Positions 22,749 to 32,337 of a stretch of DNA of 38,539 bases are shown here, piece after piece; position 1 is the stretch's first letter; each line of letters starts with the position of its first letter. The translations under genes and the position numbers were made by a program. The DNA is taken from the NCBI GenBank assembly GCA_027943245.1, contig JANDJZ010000576.1, forward strand, positions 1-38,539, read 5' to 3'. This stretch comes from Acanthamoeba sp. SK_2022b (lineage: Eukaryota; Discosea; Longamoebia; Acanthamoebidae). The notes under the pieces were generated by a model, which was given only the letters and a program-made list of their open reading frames with translations, searched no databases and was not told the origin of the DNA.

Positions 22749-25103
22749 ATGCCCCAGACATTCACGCCGATTCCCGGTGGCGCCTCTGCCGCACCTGCCG
22801 AACCAGAACATGAACAGGGAGCGCGTGCCGTGCCCGAAGGGCCGGCTTCGCTGGGCATGGCCCGCCAGACAGCTCCCATACCCGTCTCTGCACCCCTGAA
22901 TGTCCCGATGATGCCCCTGGCGAAAAGCCTCTCCACCGCCTTGTCGGAGCTGCAGGGCCAGGCTATTGCGGCTTCTGCCTCTGCTTCTTCTGCAAGGCTT
23001 CCCGCCCCCGGATACACTGGACTGCACGCCACAGCCGAAAGCGGTGAAGTGCAAGAGCAGCAGCAACAGTTTCTTGACCGTGACCATTGCATCCTGGCCT
23101 TCAATGAGCGCGTGCTGGATTGGGCCGTGCGTGAAGATGTGCCGCTGCTGGAGCGTTTGCGCTATCTGTGCATCGTCTCCTCGAATCTCGACGAATGGTT
23201 CGAGGTGCGTTGCGCCCCGCATGTGACGGCCGCCAAGGCCGGCGACGCCAAGGGCCTGTACACCCTGCAGAGCTTCCGCTCGCTGATGGACAAGGCGCAT
23301 GAGCTGGTATTGCGCCAGTACACGCTGTACAACCAGTCGCTGATTCCGGCCTTTGCGGGGCAGGGCATACGCGTGGTATCCCATGGCGAGCGCAGCAGCG
23401 CCCAGCGCAAATGGGTGCGCGAGTACTTCCTGCGCGAGGTCCAGCCGCTGCTCATGCCCGTGGGCCTGGACCCATCCCATCCATTCCCCCAGGTGGCCAA
23501 CAAGGCGCTGAACTTCATCGTGCGCCTCAAAGGTGTCGATGCCTTTGGCCGTGCCAACGAGGTGGCCATCGTCAAGGTGCCGCGTGTCTTGCCTCGCCTG
23601 GTGCGCCTGCCCGAGAAGATCGCGGGCAAGCAGCGCCTGTTCGTGAGCATCTCCAGCATCGTGCGCGCCCATCTCGTCGAGCTGTTCCCGGGGCGTGAGG
23701 TGGCGGAGTTTGCGCAATTCCGTGTCACGCGCCATTCGGACCTGGCAGTGGATGAGGAAGACGTCAGCGACCTGCGCACGGCCCTGCGCCAGGGTCTGCA
23801 CCATCGCCACTACGGCCAGGCGGTGAGGCTGGAGGTGTCCTTTGCCTGCTCGCCCATGCTGTCCGACCTGCTGCTGGGCCAGTTCGGCCTGCCGACCGAG
23901 GCACTGTTCCGCGTCAAGGGGCCCGTGAACCTGGTGCGCCAGTCGCAACTGGTGGATCTGGTCGATGACCCCGCGCTGCTGTTTCCGCCTTGGCGTCCGG
24001 CATGGCCGCGCCAGCTGCAGCCGGGCCGCTCGGTGATGGCCCAGATCCGCAAGCGTGATGTGCTGATCCACCAGCCCTTCGAGAGCTTCGACGGCGTGCT
24101 GGAGCTGCTGCGCGAAGCCGTCAATGACCCTGAGGTGCTGGCCATCAAGCAGACCATCTACCGCACGGGATCGGACTCCGAGATCATGCAGTTGCTGGCC
24201 GAGGCGGTTCGCCGCGGCAAGGAAGTGCTGGCCGTGCTGGAGCTCAAGGCCCGCTTTGACGAAGAGGCCAACATCAACTCCGCCGAAAAGCTGGAGGCCT
24301 TGGGCGCCCAGGTGGTCTACGGCGTGCTGGGCCTGAAGACGCACGCCAAGATGCTGCTGATTACCCGGCGCGAAAAGCGCAGCGGTCAGCTCAAGCGCTA
24401 TGGGCACCTGTCCACCGGCAATTACAACGTGCGCACGGCGCGCCTGTACACGGACATCAGCCAACTGACCTGCGATGCACAGATCACGGCCGATATGGAT
24501 GCCGTATTCAGCCACCTGTCCAGCCACAACCGCTTGCCCAAGCTGCACCAGCTTGTGATTGCACCGTTCCAGCTGCACGATCGCATGCTGGCGCTGATTG
24601 CCCAGGTGGGCGAGGCCGCACAGCGCGGCGAAGAGGCGCGGATTGTGCTGAAGATGAATGCGCTGACTGACGAACTGCTCATGCAGGCCCTGGTGCGTGC
24701 CGGTCAGCAGGGCGCACGCATCGATCTCATCGTGCGCAGCGCCTGCATGCTGCCGCCGCAGCGCAAGGGCTGGACGGACAACATCCGCGTGCGCTCCATC
24801 ATCGGCCGCTTCCTGGAGCATTCGCGCGTCTTCTACTTTGCCTGGGGCAATCAGCAGGAGTTGCTGCTGTCCAGTGCGGACTGGATGAACCGCAACATGA
24901 TGCGCCGGGTGGAGCTGGCCTGGCCTGTGCGCGATCCGGCGTTGCGCCAGCAGGTGATAGACGAATGTCTTGTCGCCAGCCTGCATGACAACCGCGACGC
25001 CTGGACGCTTGAAGCCAATGGTGCCTACCAGCGCGCACCCTATCCGACCACGGGCCTGGGGGCGCAGAACGCCTTGATGGAGCGTTACGGCCCTCGGGCC
25101 TGA
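22749..25103 (+). CDS. ppk: Polyphosphate kinase 1
   Basis: PPK1 makes inorganic polyphosphate from ATP by an autophosphorylated histidine. The core begins near residue 108 (FLDRDHCILAFNERVLDWA, LCIVSSNLDEWFEVR). The active-site region YGVLGLKTHAKMLLITRREK and the later RNMMRRVELAWPV are intact. The protein (about 784 residues from ATG 22749) has an Ala/Pro/Ser-rich N-terminal extension of about 100 residues not typical of the family; starts at GTG 22710 or ATG 22857 are also possible, and the true start is uncertain. It is preceded by a Pho box and followed by a bidirectional terminator. Confidence 0.93.
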   Translation: MPQTFTPIPGGASAAPAEPEHEQGARAVPEGPASLGMARQTAPIPVSAPLNVPMMPLAKSLSTALSELQGQAIAASASASSARLPAPGYTGLHATAESGEVQEQQQQFLDRDHCILAFNERVLDWAVREDVPLLERLRYLCIVSSNLDEWFEVRCAPHVTAAKAGDAKGLYTLQSFRSLMDKAHELVLRQYTLYNQSLIPAFAGQGIRVVSHGERSSAQRKWVREYFLREVQPLLMPVGLDPSHPFPQVANKALNFIVRLKGVDAFGRANEVAIVKVPRVLPRLVRLPEKIAGKQRLFVSISSIVRAHLVELFPGREVAEFAQFRVTRHSDLAVDEEDVSDLRTALRQGLHHRHYGQAVRLEVSFACSPMLSDLLLGQFGLPTEALFRVKGPVNLVRQSQLVDLVDDPALLFPPWRPAWPRQLQPGRSVMAQIRKRDVLIHQPFESFDGVLELLREAVNDPEVLAIKQTIYRTGSDSEIMQLLAEAVRRGKEVLAVLELKARFDEEANINSAEKLEALGAQVVYGVLGLKTHAKMLLITRREKRSGQLKRYGHLSTGNYNVRTARLYTDISQLTCDAQITADMDAVFSHLSSHNRLPKLHQLVIAPFQLHDRMLALIAQVGEAAQRGEEARIVLKMNALTDELLMQALVRAGQQGARIDLIVRSACMLPPQRKGWTDNIRVRSIIGRFLEHSRVFYFAWGNQQELLLSSADWMNRNMMRRVELAWPVRDPALRQQVIDECLVASLHDNRDAWTLEANGAYQRAPYPTTGLGAQNALMERYGPRA

Positions 25104-25146
25104 GCCGTATCCTGTCAGGGTGCCGCGCGCCTGCCCTGTGCAATCG

Positions 25147-25185
25147 AAAAAGCCCCGCCAACGCATTGCGCTGGCAGGGCTTTTT
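25147..25185. terminator. Bidirectional terminator between ppk and ppx
   Basis: AAAAAGCCCCGCCA pairs with TGGCAGGGCTTTTT (one mismatch), with a run of five T on the plus strand and five A on the other. It separates convergent ppk and ppx. Confidence 0.85.
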
Positions 25186-25219
25186 GCTTGTCGCTGCGGC
25201 AGCCGGAGACGTTCGGTGT

Positions 25220-26704
25220 TCAGTGCAGATGCAACTGCAGCGTCCAGGGCGTCTTCTGCCAGGCCACGGCTTCGGTGCGCAGCAACTGGGCGGACTGGGG
25301 GTAGCTCCTGGTCCAGCCTTCCGGCACGGTCAGGTGAAAGACGCTGTCCGAGCGGTGCAGGCGCATGCCCTGCAGATCGGGATCGCGCCGGGCGTGGCAC
25401 AGCTGCACGGCCAGGCGCAGCGCCAGCAATGGCCAGGCCACGGCCCGGTCCTCGATGGCTGCCTCGAGCTTGCGCAGCTTGCCCTGGTGGCCAAGCACCA
25501 GCTGGGTGATGCGTTCGCGCAGCTCCACGGGCCAGGTGGCGGCACTGCAGTGTTCGGTGATGTAGGCGCCGTGGCGGTGGTAGGCGCTCAGAGAGATGCG
25601 CATGCCGATCTCATGCAGGCTGGCAGCCGTGTCCAGTGCGTGCGTGGCCAGTGCATCGGGCGGCTGCTGCGCCTGCAGCGATTGCCAGGCCCAGCGTGCC
25701 ACCTTGCGAACACGCAGTGCGTGGGATGCGTCAATGCCGAAGTCCTGTTGCAGCGCCGCGATCTCGGCGGCTTCGCGGTCGGCAGGCGGCTCGTGTTCCA
25801 GCAGATCGTGCAGCACGCCCTGGCGCAGCGCGCCCTGTGCAACCTCCAGTTCGTCGATGCCCAGCAGGCCCAGGGCGGCCATCAGAATGCTCAGGCCGCC
25901 GGCGATGACGGCTCGCCGGTCTTCCTTGAGTCCGGCCAGGCGGATGCGGTCCACATGGCCGGCCTCCATCAGCTGCTCATGCAGCCAGCGCAGGCTGTCG
26001 GGCGTGATCAGCCCGCCGGAATATCCGTTGGCAGCCAGGATGTCGCCCACGGCGTTGGCCGTGCCTGACGATGCATAGGCGCAGTCCCAGGCGGTGGCTG
26101 GATAGGCCGATACGGTCTGGGTGAGGGCTGCCTGCGCCGCCTTGATGGCGGCCGAGAAGTGCGCGCGCGACAGCGTGCCCTCGCCAAAGAACTGCGTGCT
26201 CCAGGCCACGCTGCCTATGGGGTAGGAGGCCACCTGGCGCGCTTCGCCATGCTGGCCGATGATGACTTCGGTGGAGCGCCCGCCAATGTCCACCACCAGA
26301 CGCCGTTGAGACGACGGCGGCAGCAGGCTGGAGACGCCGCGATAGATCAGCCGGGCCTCTTCCTCGCCCGAGATGACTTCGATGGGAAAGCCCAGCAGGG
26401 TGCTGCCTCGCGCGATGAAGACATCGCGGTTGCGGGCCTCGCGCAGGGTCTGTGTGGCCACGGCGCGGACCTGGTCGGCCGCAAAGCCGGCCAGCCGTTC
26501 GCCAAAGCGTGCCAGGCAGTCCCAGCCGCGTTGCATGGCTTCGTCAGTCAGTTCATGGCGCTCGTTGAGCCCATTGCCCTGGCGCACGGTTTCCTTGAGG
26601 TATTCCACGCGCTCTATGCGCTGGTGGCTGCCGACGCGGCCTATTTCGAGGCGAAAGCTGTTGGACCCGAGGTCAACGGCAGCGAGCAGGGATTCTGGTG
26701 CCAT
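25220..26704 (-). CDS. ppx: Exopolyphosphatase/pppGpp phosphatase, full length
   Basis: The 494-residue Ppx/GppA protein starts at ATG 26704 (MAPESLLAAVDLGSNSFRLE). It carries the actin-fold loops (DLGSNSF, EVISGEEEARLIYRGV, DIGGRSTEVIIG, YASSGTAN) and, unlike the copy at 21478, a C-terminal helical domain from about residue 310 with an HD-like metal pattern (ASLHEIGMRISLSAYHRHGAYI). Expected to hydrolyse polyphosphate processively and perhaps pppGpp. It is divergent from pstS and convergent with ppk. An open frame extends upstream of 26704 but without homology. Confidence 0.92.
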   Translation of the reverse strand: MAPESLLAAVDLGSNSFRLEIGRVGSHQRIERVEYLKETVRQGNGLNERHELTDEAMQRGWDCLARFGERLAGFAADQVRAVATQTLREARNRDVFIARGSTLLGFPIEVISGEEEARLIYRGVSSLLPPSSQRRLVVDIGGRSTEVIIGQHGEARQVASYPIGSVAWSTQFFGEGTLSRAHFSAAIKAAQAALTQTVSAYPATAWDCAYASSGTANAVGDILAANGYSGGLITPDSLRWLHEQLMEAGHVDRIRLAGLKEDRRAVIAGGLSILMAALGLLGIDELEVAQGALRQGVLHDLLEHEPPADREAAEIAALQQDFGIDASHALRVRKVARWAWQSLQAQQPPDALATHALDTAASLHEIGMRISLSAYHRHGAYITEHCSAATWPVELRERITQLVLGHQGKLRKLEAAIEDRAVAWPLLALRLAVQLCHARRDPDLQGMRLHRSDSVFHLTVPEGWTRSYPQSAQLLRTEAVAWQKTPWTLQLHLH

Positions 26705-26881
26705 GAAAGAAACGCCAATCAAGATTCGTCGAGCACGATTGCACAGCGATGTCCGAGGGGGGGCAGGGCTGCACCTGTCTGGTGCCTGCTCGTGCGACAC
26801 ACAAGACTAAGACGGAATTGTGACATCGCGATGACCGGGTTCTTACATGGGAAGTCCTGCTGTTTGTGACGCCTTTTTTCC

Positions 26882-26899
26882 ATGTCACATCAATGTCAC
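26882..26899 (+). promoter_or_regulatory. Pho box upstream of pstS
   Basis: ATGTCACATCAATGTCAC has two TGTCAC heptamers separated by four bases. A -10-like TACAGT (26910-26915) lies about 10 bp after the box, as in PhoB-activated promoters. It should control pstSCAB-phoUBR. Confidence 0.85.
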
Positions 26900-26953
26900 A
26901 AAGCCTTCTTACAGTCCAGCCATCGCATCTTTCAACCCCTAAGAGGTCTGTAC

Positions 26954-27994
26954 ATGAAGTTGTCTGTGATTCACATTCTGGTGGCTGGTGCTCTGTCTGC
27001 GGGCGGCGTGGGCCAGGCCCTGGCTCAGCAGGAAGCCACTGGCGCAGGCGCCAGCTTCCCGGCTCCGTTGTACTCCAAGTGGGCTGCGGACTACAACAAG
27101 GCCACCGGCGTGAAGATCAACTACCAGTCCGTGGGCTCCAGCGCCGGCATCAAGCAGATCGAAGCCAAGACCGTGGACTTCGGCGCCTCCGACGAGCCGC
27201 TCAAGGATGAAGAACTGGCTAAGAAGGGTCTGGTGCAATTTCCCACCGTGATCGGCGGCATCGTGCCCGTGGTCAACATCAAGGGCATCCAGCCCGGCCA
27301 GCTCAAGCTGACCGGCCAGGTGCTGGGCGACATCTACCTGGGCAAGATCAGCAAGTGGAATGACGAGGCCATCAAGGCCCTGAACCCGGGCGTGAACCTG
27401 CCTGACGCCACCATCGCTCCCGTGCGCCGCGCTGACGGCTCGGGCACCACCTTCGGCTTCACCAACTACCTGTCCAAGGTCAATGCCGAGTGGAAGGAAA
27501 AGGTTGGCGAAGGCAAGGCCGTGAACTGGCCCACGGGCGCAGGCGGCAAGGGCAACGAAGGCGTGGCCGCCTTCGTGGGTCGCCTGCCCAACTCCATCGG
27601 CTACGTCGAGTACGCCTACGTCAAGCAAAACAAGCTGACCTACACCCAGCTGCAGACCGCAGGCGGCACCTTCGTGTCCCCTGATGACGCCACCTTCAAG
27701 GCCGCTGCTGCCGGTGCCGACTGGGCCAAGAGCTTCTACCAGATCCTGACCAACCAGCCTGGCAAGGAGGCATGGCCCATCACCTCGGCCACCTTCATCA
27801 TCATGCACAAGGCCCAGGACAAGCCTGCACAGGCCGCTGCCTCGCTGAAGTTCTTCGAGTGGGCCTACAAGTCCGGCGACAAGACCGCCACCGACCTGGA
27901 CTACGTGCCCATGCCTGACGCCGTCAAGAACGTGATCTTCCAATCCTGGGGCCAGATCAAGGACACCTCCGGCACTGCCATTTCCCTGAAGTAA
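26954..27994 (+). CDS. pstS: Phosphate ABC transporter, periplasmic phosphate-binding protein
   Basis: The 346-residue protein has an N-terminal signal peptide (residues 1-24, cleavage after ALA) and the PstS fold with [19 protein letters not shown] at the mature start, a phosphate-binding loop (GSSAGIKQI) and [18 protein letters not shown] 26954 has AGAGG upstream and sits 55 bp after the Pho box. PstS captures periplasmic phosphate for PstCAB. A stable stem-loop (28005-28046) follows before pstC. Confidence 0.97.
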   Translation: MKLSVIHILVAGALSAGGVGQALAQQEATGAGASFPAPLYSKWAADYNKATGVKINYQSVGSSAGIKQIEAKTVDFGASDEPLKDEELAKKGLVQFPTVIGGIVPVVNIKGIQPGQLKLTGQVLGDIYLGKISKWNDEAIKALNPGVNLPDATIAPVRRADGSGTTFGFTNYLSKVNAEWKEKVGEGKAVNWPTGAGGKGNEGVAAFVGRLPNSIGYVEYAYVKQNKLTYTQLQTAGGTFVSPDDATFKAAAAGADWAKSFYQILTNQPGKEAWPITSATFIIMHKAQDKPAQAAASLKFFEWAYKSGDKTATDLDYVPMPDAVKNVIFQSWGQIKDTSGTAISLK

Positions 27995-28004
27995 ACCCTG
28001 AAAA

Positions 28005-28046
28005 GGGGGCCATGGCGCACCGCCGGCAGGTGCATCATGGCTCCCC
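28005..28046 (+). promoter_or_regulatory. Stem-loop in the pstS-pstC intergenic region
   Basis: GGGGGCCATG and CATGGCTCCCC pair (one bulged base) and enclose an inner GCACC/GGTGC stem. It has no T tract. A structure after pstS probably stabilises its mRNA or limits read-through, giving more PstS than PstC/A/B. This is inference. Confidence 0.55.
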
Positions 28047-28082
28047 TGATCCCTTCACAAACCGCGAATAAAGGCGCCTCAC

Positions 28083-29105
28083 GTGTCCACAACGTCGCCC
28101 TCGAACTCGCTGGCCGCCTCTGCACAGGCTTCCCAGCGACGCACACCTTCTCCGCTACGCCCCCCGATGCTGTCGGGGCGCGTGGCGGATCGCTTGTTTG
28201 GCGCTCTCGCGCGTCTGGCCGCGCTGCTGACGCTGGGCCTGCTGCTGGCCATCCTGGCCTCGCTGCTGGTCGGTGCCTGGCCCGCCATCTATGAATACGG
28301 CCTGAGTTTCCTCGGCCGCAGTGTCTGGGACCCCGTTCGCAACGAATTCGGCGGCCTGGTCATGATCTACGGCACGCTGGCTACCTCGGCCATCGCTTTG
28401 CTGATTGCGGTGCCCGTGAGCTTCGGCATCGCGCTGTTCCTCACCGAGCTGTCGCCGGCCTGGCTCAAGCGCCCGCTGGGCACGGCCGTGGAGCTGCTGG
28501 CCGCCGTGCCTTCCATCGTCTACGGCATGTGGGGCCTGATGGTGTTCGGCCCCGTGCTGTCCACCTACGTGCAGCAGCCCCTGCAAAAGCTGTTCCAGGG
28601 CGTTCCCTATCTGGAGGCCTTCGTGTCAGGCCCGCCGGTGGGCATCGGCATCCTGTCGGCCGGCATCATCCTGGCCATCATGATCATTCCCTTCATCGCC
28701 TCCGTGATGCGCGATGTGTTCGAGGTCACTCCGGCCCTGCTCAAGGAGTCCGCCTATGGCCTGGGTTCCACGACCTGGGAAGTGGTCTGGAAGGTGGTTC
28801 TGCCCTACACCAAGACCGGCGTGCTCGGCGGCGTGATGCTGGGCCTGGGCCGTGCATTGGGCGAGACCATGGCCGTGACCTTCGTGATCGGCAACATGAA
28901 CCAGCTCAACTCGCTGTCGGTCTTCGAGGCTGCCAACAGCATCACCTCGGCCCTGGCCAACGAGTTCGCCGAAGCGGGCGAGGGCTTGCACCAGGCTTCG
29001 CTGATCTATCTGGGTCTGGTGCTGTTCTTCATCACCTTCGTGGTGCTGGCTTGCTCCAAGGTCCTGCTCAACCGCCTGCAAAAGAATGAAGGAGCACGCT
29101 CGTGA
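28083..29105 (+). CDS. pstC: Phosphate ABC transporter permease PstC
   Basis: The 340-residue inner-membrane subunit has six or so hydrophobic helices, beginning around residue 45 after a Ser/Pro-rich cytosolic N-terminus. It carries the binding-protein-dependent permease loop ([24 protein letters not shown]) that meets the ATPase. GTG 28083 has AAAGG upstream. It overlaps pstA by four bases (GTGA), the usual coupled arrangement. Confidence 0.95.
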   Translation: MSTTSPSNSLAASAQASQRRTPSPLRPPMLSGRVADRLFGALARLAALLTLGLLLAILASLLVGAWPAIYEYGLSFLGRSVWDPVRNEFGGLVMIYGTLATSAIALLIAVPVSFGIALFLTELSPAWLKRPLGTAVELLAAVPSIVYGMWGLMVFGPVLSTYVQQPLQKLFQGVPYLEAFVSGPPVGIGILSAGIILAIMIIPFIASVMRDVFEVTPALLKESAYGLGSTTWEVVWKVVLPYTKTGVLGGVMLGLGRALGETMAVTFVIGNMNQLNSLSVFEAANSITSALANEFAEAGEGLHQASLIYLGLVLFFITFVVLACSKVLLNRLQKNEGARS

Positions 29106-29986
29106 GCAGCACCTCCACCAAGATGATCAATGCCGCCGAGCTGTCGCGCGTGCGCCAGGCCAAGTATGCCCAGCGCAAGCGTGTGAACCAGGTGGCGCTG
29201 ACCCTGTCCCTGGCTGCCATGACCTTCGGCGTGTTCTGGCTGATCTGGATTCTGTGGGAGACCATCACCCTGGGCATCGGCGGCCTGAGCCTGGCACTGT
29301 TCAGCGAGATGACGCCTCCGCCCAATGAGGCCGGCGGCATTGCCAACGCCATCTTCGGCTCGCTGATCATGGTGGCCCTGGCCACGTTCGTGGGCACGCC
29401 CATCGGCGTGATGGCCGGTGTCTACCTGGCTGAATACGATGCGCGTGGCTGGCTGGCCAATACCACACGCTTCGTCAACGACATCCTGCTGTCGGCGCCG
29501 TCCATCGTGATCGGCCTGTTCGTCTACACCGTGGTCGTGGCGCGCTTCAAGAGCTTTTCCGGCTATGCGGGCGTGGTGGCGCTGGCGCTGATCGTGATTC
29601 CCGTGGTCATCCGCACCACCGAGAACATGCTTGTGCTGGTGCCTGCCAGCCTGCGCGAAGCCGCCTACGCGCTGGGCACGCCCAAGTGGAAGGTCATCAT
29701 CATGGTGACGCTGCGTGCAGCGCGCGCCGGCGTGATCACCGGCGTGCTGCTGGCCGTGGCCCGCATTGTCGGCGAGACCGCCCCGCTGCTGTTCACGGCG
29801 CTGAACAACCAGTTCTGGAATGCCGACCTGTCCAAGCCCATGGCCAGCCTGCCGGTGACCATCTTCAAGTTCGCGATGAGCCCTTACGAGAATTGGCAGC
29901 AACTGGCCTGGGCCGGTGTGTTCCTGATCACCGTGGCGGTGCTCGGTCTCAATATCCTGGCGCGTTTCCTGACACGCCAGAAGTAA
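29102..29986 (+). CDS. pstA: Phosphate ABC transporter permease PstA
   Basis: A 294-residue partner of PstC with about six membrane helices and the permease loop [24 protein letters not shown]. The GTG start at 29102 lies in the end of pstC, with AAGGAG nearby. It precedes pstB by 38 bp. Together PstC and PstA form the channel through which phosphate passes. Confidence 0.95.
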   Translation: MSSTSTKMINAAELSRVRQAKYAQRKRVNQVALTLSLAAMTFGVFWLIWILWETITLGIGGLSLALFSEMTPPPNEAGGIANAIFGSLIMVALATFVGTPIGVMAGVYLAEYDARGWLANTTRFVNDILLSAPSIVIGLFVYTVVVARFKSFSGYAGVVALALIVIPVVIRTTENMLVLVPASLREAAYALGTPKWKVIIMVTLRAARAGVITGVLLAVARIVGETAPLLFTALNNQFWNADLSKPMASLPVTIFKFAMSPYENWQQLAWAGVFLITVAVLGLNILARFLTRQK

Positions 29987-30024
29987 TGCAGCAACAAGCA
30001 ATCAACCAGGACAAGGATTCCGCA

Positions 30025-30807
30025 ATGACTGCGACCTCTTCCAGCGCGCTGACCTCTTCCAAGCTGACGGTGCGCGACCTGAACTTCTACTACGGCAAGT
30101 TCCACGCCTTGAAGGGCATCAACCTGGACATTCCCGAAAAGAAGGTCACGGCTTTCATCGGCCCGTCGGGCTGCGGCAAGTCCACGCTGCTGCGCACCTT
30201 CAACCGCATGTTCGAGCTGTATCCCGAGCAGCGCGCCGAAGGCCAGATCTTGCTGGACGGCGAGAACCTGCTGACCAGCAAGCAGGACGTGGCGCTGATC
30301 CGTGCCAAGGTCGGCATGGTGTTCCAGAAGCCCACGCCGTTTCCCATGTCCATCTACGACAACATCGCCTTCGGCGTGAAGCTGTTTGAAAACCTCAGCT
30401 CCTCCGACATGGACGACCGTGTGGAATGGGCACTGCGCAAGGCGGCCCTGTGGGGCGAGGTCAAGGACAAGCTGCAGCAAAGCGGCTCGGGCCTGTCCGG
30501 CGGCCAGCAGCAGCGCCTGTGCATTGCACGCGGCATTGCCATCAAGCCCGAAGTGCTGCTGCTCGACGAGCCCTGCTCGGCCCTGGACCCGATCTCCACG
30601 GCCAAGATCGAGGAGCTGATTGCCGAACTGAAGAACGACTACACCGTCGTCATCGTCACGCACAACATGCAGCAGGCGGCCCGCTGCAGCGACTACACGG
30701 CCTACATGTACCTGGGCGACCTGGTGGAATTCGGAGACACCGAGCAGATGTTCTTCAAGCCCCAGCGCAAGGAAACGGAAGACTACATCACCGGCCGCTT
30801 CGGCTGA
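30025..30807 (+). CDS. pstB: Phosphate ABC transporter ATPase PstB
   Basis: The 260-residue ATPase powers Pst uptake and takes part in PhoR signalling. It has Walker [10 protein letters not shown], the signature [15 protein letters not shown], Walker [14 protein letters not shown] and switch histidine IVTHNM, plus the family motifs [17 protein letters not shown] and [15 protein letters not shown] 30025 ([19 protein letters not shown]) with AAGGA seven bases upstream is preferred over an in-frame ATG at 29986 that overlaps pstA. Confidence 0.96.
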   Translation: MTATSSSALTSSKLTVRDLNFYYGKFHALKGINLDIPEKKVTAFIGPSGCGKSTLLRTFNRMFELYPEQRAEGQILLDGENLLTSKQDVALIRAKVGMVFQKPTPFPMSIYDNIAFGVKLFENLSSSDMDDRVEWALRKAALWGEVKDKLQQSGSGLSGGQQQRLCIARGIAIKPEVLLLDEPCSALDPISTAKIEELIAELKNDYTVVIVTHNMQQAARCSDYTAYMYLGDLVEFGDTEQMFFKPQRKETEDYITGRFG

Positions 30808-30820
30808 GCAGGAGCCATCG

Positions 30821-31522
30821 ATGACCGAAAAACACCTTTCCAGCCAGTTCGACAGCGAACTCAACCGCGTCTCGGCGCGCGTCATGGAACTCGGCGGTCT
30901 GGTCGAGTCCCAGATCCGCCAGGCCGTCTATGCGCTGTCGCGCTTCAGCATCGAGGCCGTGGAGCAGGTCGATGCCGCAGAAAAGCGCGTCAATGCCATG
31001 GAAGTGGAGATCGACCACGAACTGTCGTCCATCATTGCCCGGCGCCAGCCCACGGCGCGCGATCTGCGCCTGCTGATCGCCTTCTCCAAGGCCACGGCCA
31101 ACCTGGAGCGCATGGGCGACGAAGCGCACAAGATGGCGCGCATGGTCAAGTCCATCATCGAAAGCGGCGCCGCACGCTCCCTGCCCACGGGCGACCTGCG
31201 CACTGCGGCCGAGATGGCCTCGGGCCTGCTGCGCAAGACGCTGGACGCCTTTGCGCGCCTGGACACCAAGGCGGCCGTGGCCATCCTCAAGGAAGATGAC
31301 CTGATCGACCAGGAGTTCGACGGCTTCGTGCGCAAGCTCATCACCTACATGATGGAAGACCCGCGCACCATCTCCGCCAGCCTGGACCTGCTGTTCCTGG
31401 CCAAGGCCATTGAGCGCATCGGTGACCATTCCAAGAATGTGGCCGAGCTGATCATCTATCTGGTGGAGGGCAAGGATGTCCGCCACCAGACCATGGATGC
31501 CATCGAGTCGGCAGTGCTGTAA
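30821..31522 (+). CDS. phoU: Phosphate-specific transport system accessory protein PhoU
   Basis: The 233-residue helical protein has two PhoU repeats (about residues 18-105 and 125-210), each with a metal-binding motif of the ExxxD type (LERMGDEAHKMARM; AIERIGDHSKNVAELI). It represses PhoR when Pst senses enough phosphate and tunes uptake. It is 13 bp after pstB and 20 bp before phoB, within the pst-pho operon. Confidence 0.95.
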   Translation: MTEKHLSSQFDSELNRVSARVMELGGLVESQIRQAVYALSRFSIEAVEQVDAAEKRVNAMEVEIDHELSSIIARRQPTARDLRLLIAFSKATANLERMGDEAHKMARMVKSIIESGAARSLPTGDLRTAAEMASGLLRKTLDAFARLDTKAAVAILKEDDLIDQEFDGFVRKLITYMMEDPRTISASLDLLFLAKAIERIGDHSKNVAELIIYLVEGKDVRHQTMDAIESAVL

Positions 31523-31542
31523 GTGCCGGAGGCGAACAACGG

Positions 31543-32238
31543 ATGAAGAAGATGCCCATGGTCCTTATCGTCGAGGACGAGCCCGCCATCGCGGAGCTGA
31601 TCGCTGTCAACCTGCGGCACAACGGCTTCCAGCCGGTCTGGGCCGAGGACGGCGTGACCGCGCAGCGCGAGCTCGATGCCGTGCTGCCCGACGTGATCCT
31701 GCTCGACTGGATGCTGCCCGGTGCCAGTGGTCTGGCCCTGGCGCGCAAGTGGCGCGCCGACAGCCGCACCAAGGCCGTGCCCATTCTGATGCTCACGGCG
31801 CGCGGCGATGAGCCGGACAAGGTGGCGGGGCTCGATGCGGGTGCCGATGACTACATCACCAAACCCTTCTCGACCCAGGAGCTGCTGGCGCGCATCCGTG
31901 CCGTGCTGCGGCGCCGCGCGCCCGAGCAGATCCAGGACAAGGTCAGCATCGGCGAGCTGGTGCTCGACGCCGCCGCGCACCGCGTGAGCTGGCAGGGCGA
32001 CATGATCAAGGTGGGCCCCACCGAGTTCAAGCTGCTGCACTATCTGATGAAGCACCCCGAGCGTGTGCACAGCCGTGCCCAGTTGCTGGACAAAGTCTGG
32101 GGCGATCACGTCTTCATCGAGGAGCGCACGGTGGACGTCCACGTCAAGCGGCTGCGCGAGGCGCTGGGCATGGCCGGTGCATTGATCGAAACGGTGCGGG
32201 GCGCCGGCTACCGGCTCAGCGCGCAGGCGCTGGCCTGA
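31543..32238 (+). CDS. phoB: Phosphate regulon response regulator PhoB
   Basis: The 231-residue OmpR-type regulator has an N-terminal receiver (IVEDEPAIAEL, phospho-acceptor Asp55 in LLDWMLPG, Lys in ITKPFS) and a C-terminal winged helix (about 130-228) with the family's TEFKLLHYLMKHPERVHSRAQLLDKVWG and RTVDVHVKRLREAL. It binds Pho boxes such as those at 22654 and 26882. The ATG follows phoU by 20 bp. Confidence 0.97.
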   Translation: MKKMPMVLIVEDEPAIAELIAVNLRHNGFQPVWAEDGVTAQRELDAVLPDVILLDWMLPGASGLALARKWRADSRTKAVPILMLTARGDEPDKVAGLDAGADDYITKPFSTQELLARIRAVLRRRAPEQIQDKVSIGELVLDAAAHRVSWQGDMIKVGPTEFKLLHYLMKHPERVHSRAQLLDKVWGDHVFIEERTVDVHVKRLREALGMAGALIETVRGAGYRLSAQALA

Positions 32239-32337
32239 GGCGGTCCTGAGTTCCAATGAATCCACGCATGGCCCCCGCAGGCCATGCCCGGGCGCCGCTG
32301 CCCCAGGCAGCGAATACAACGCAAAGAAGGCGCAAGT

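Noticed and set aside
22668..25400. 910-codon minus-strand open frame opposite ppk
   Set aside because: Antisense shadow of ppk crossing its terminator; no motifs.
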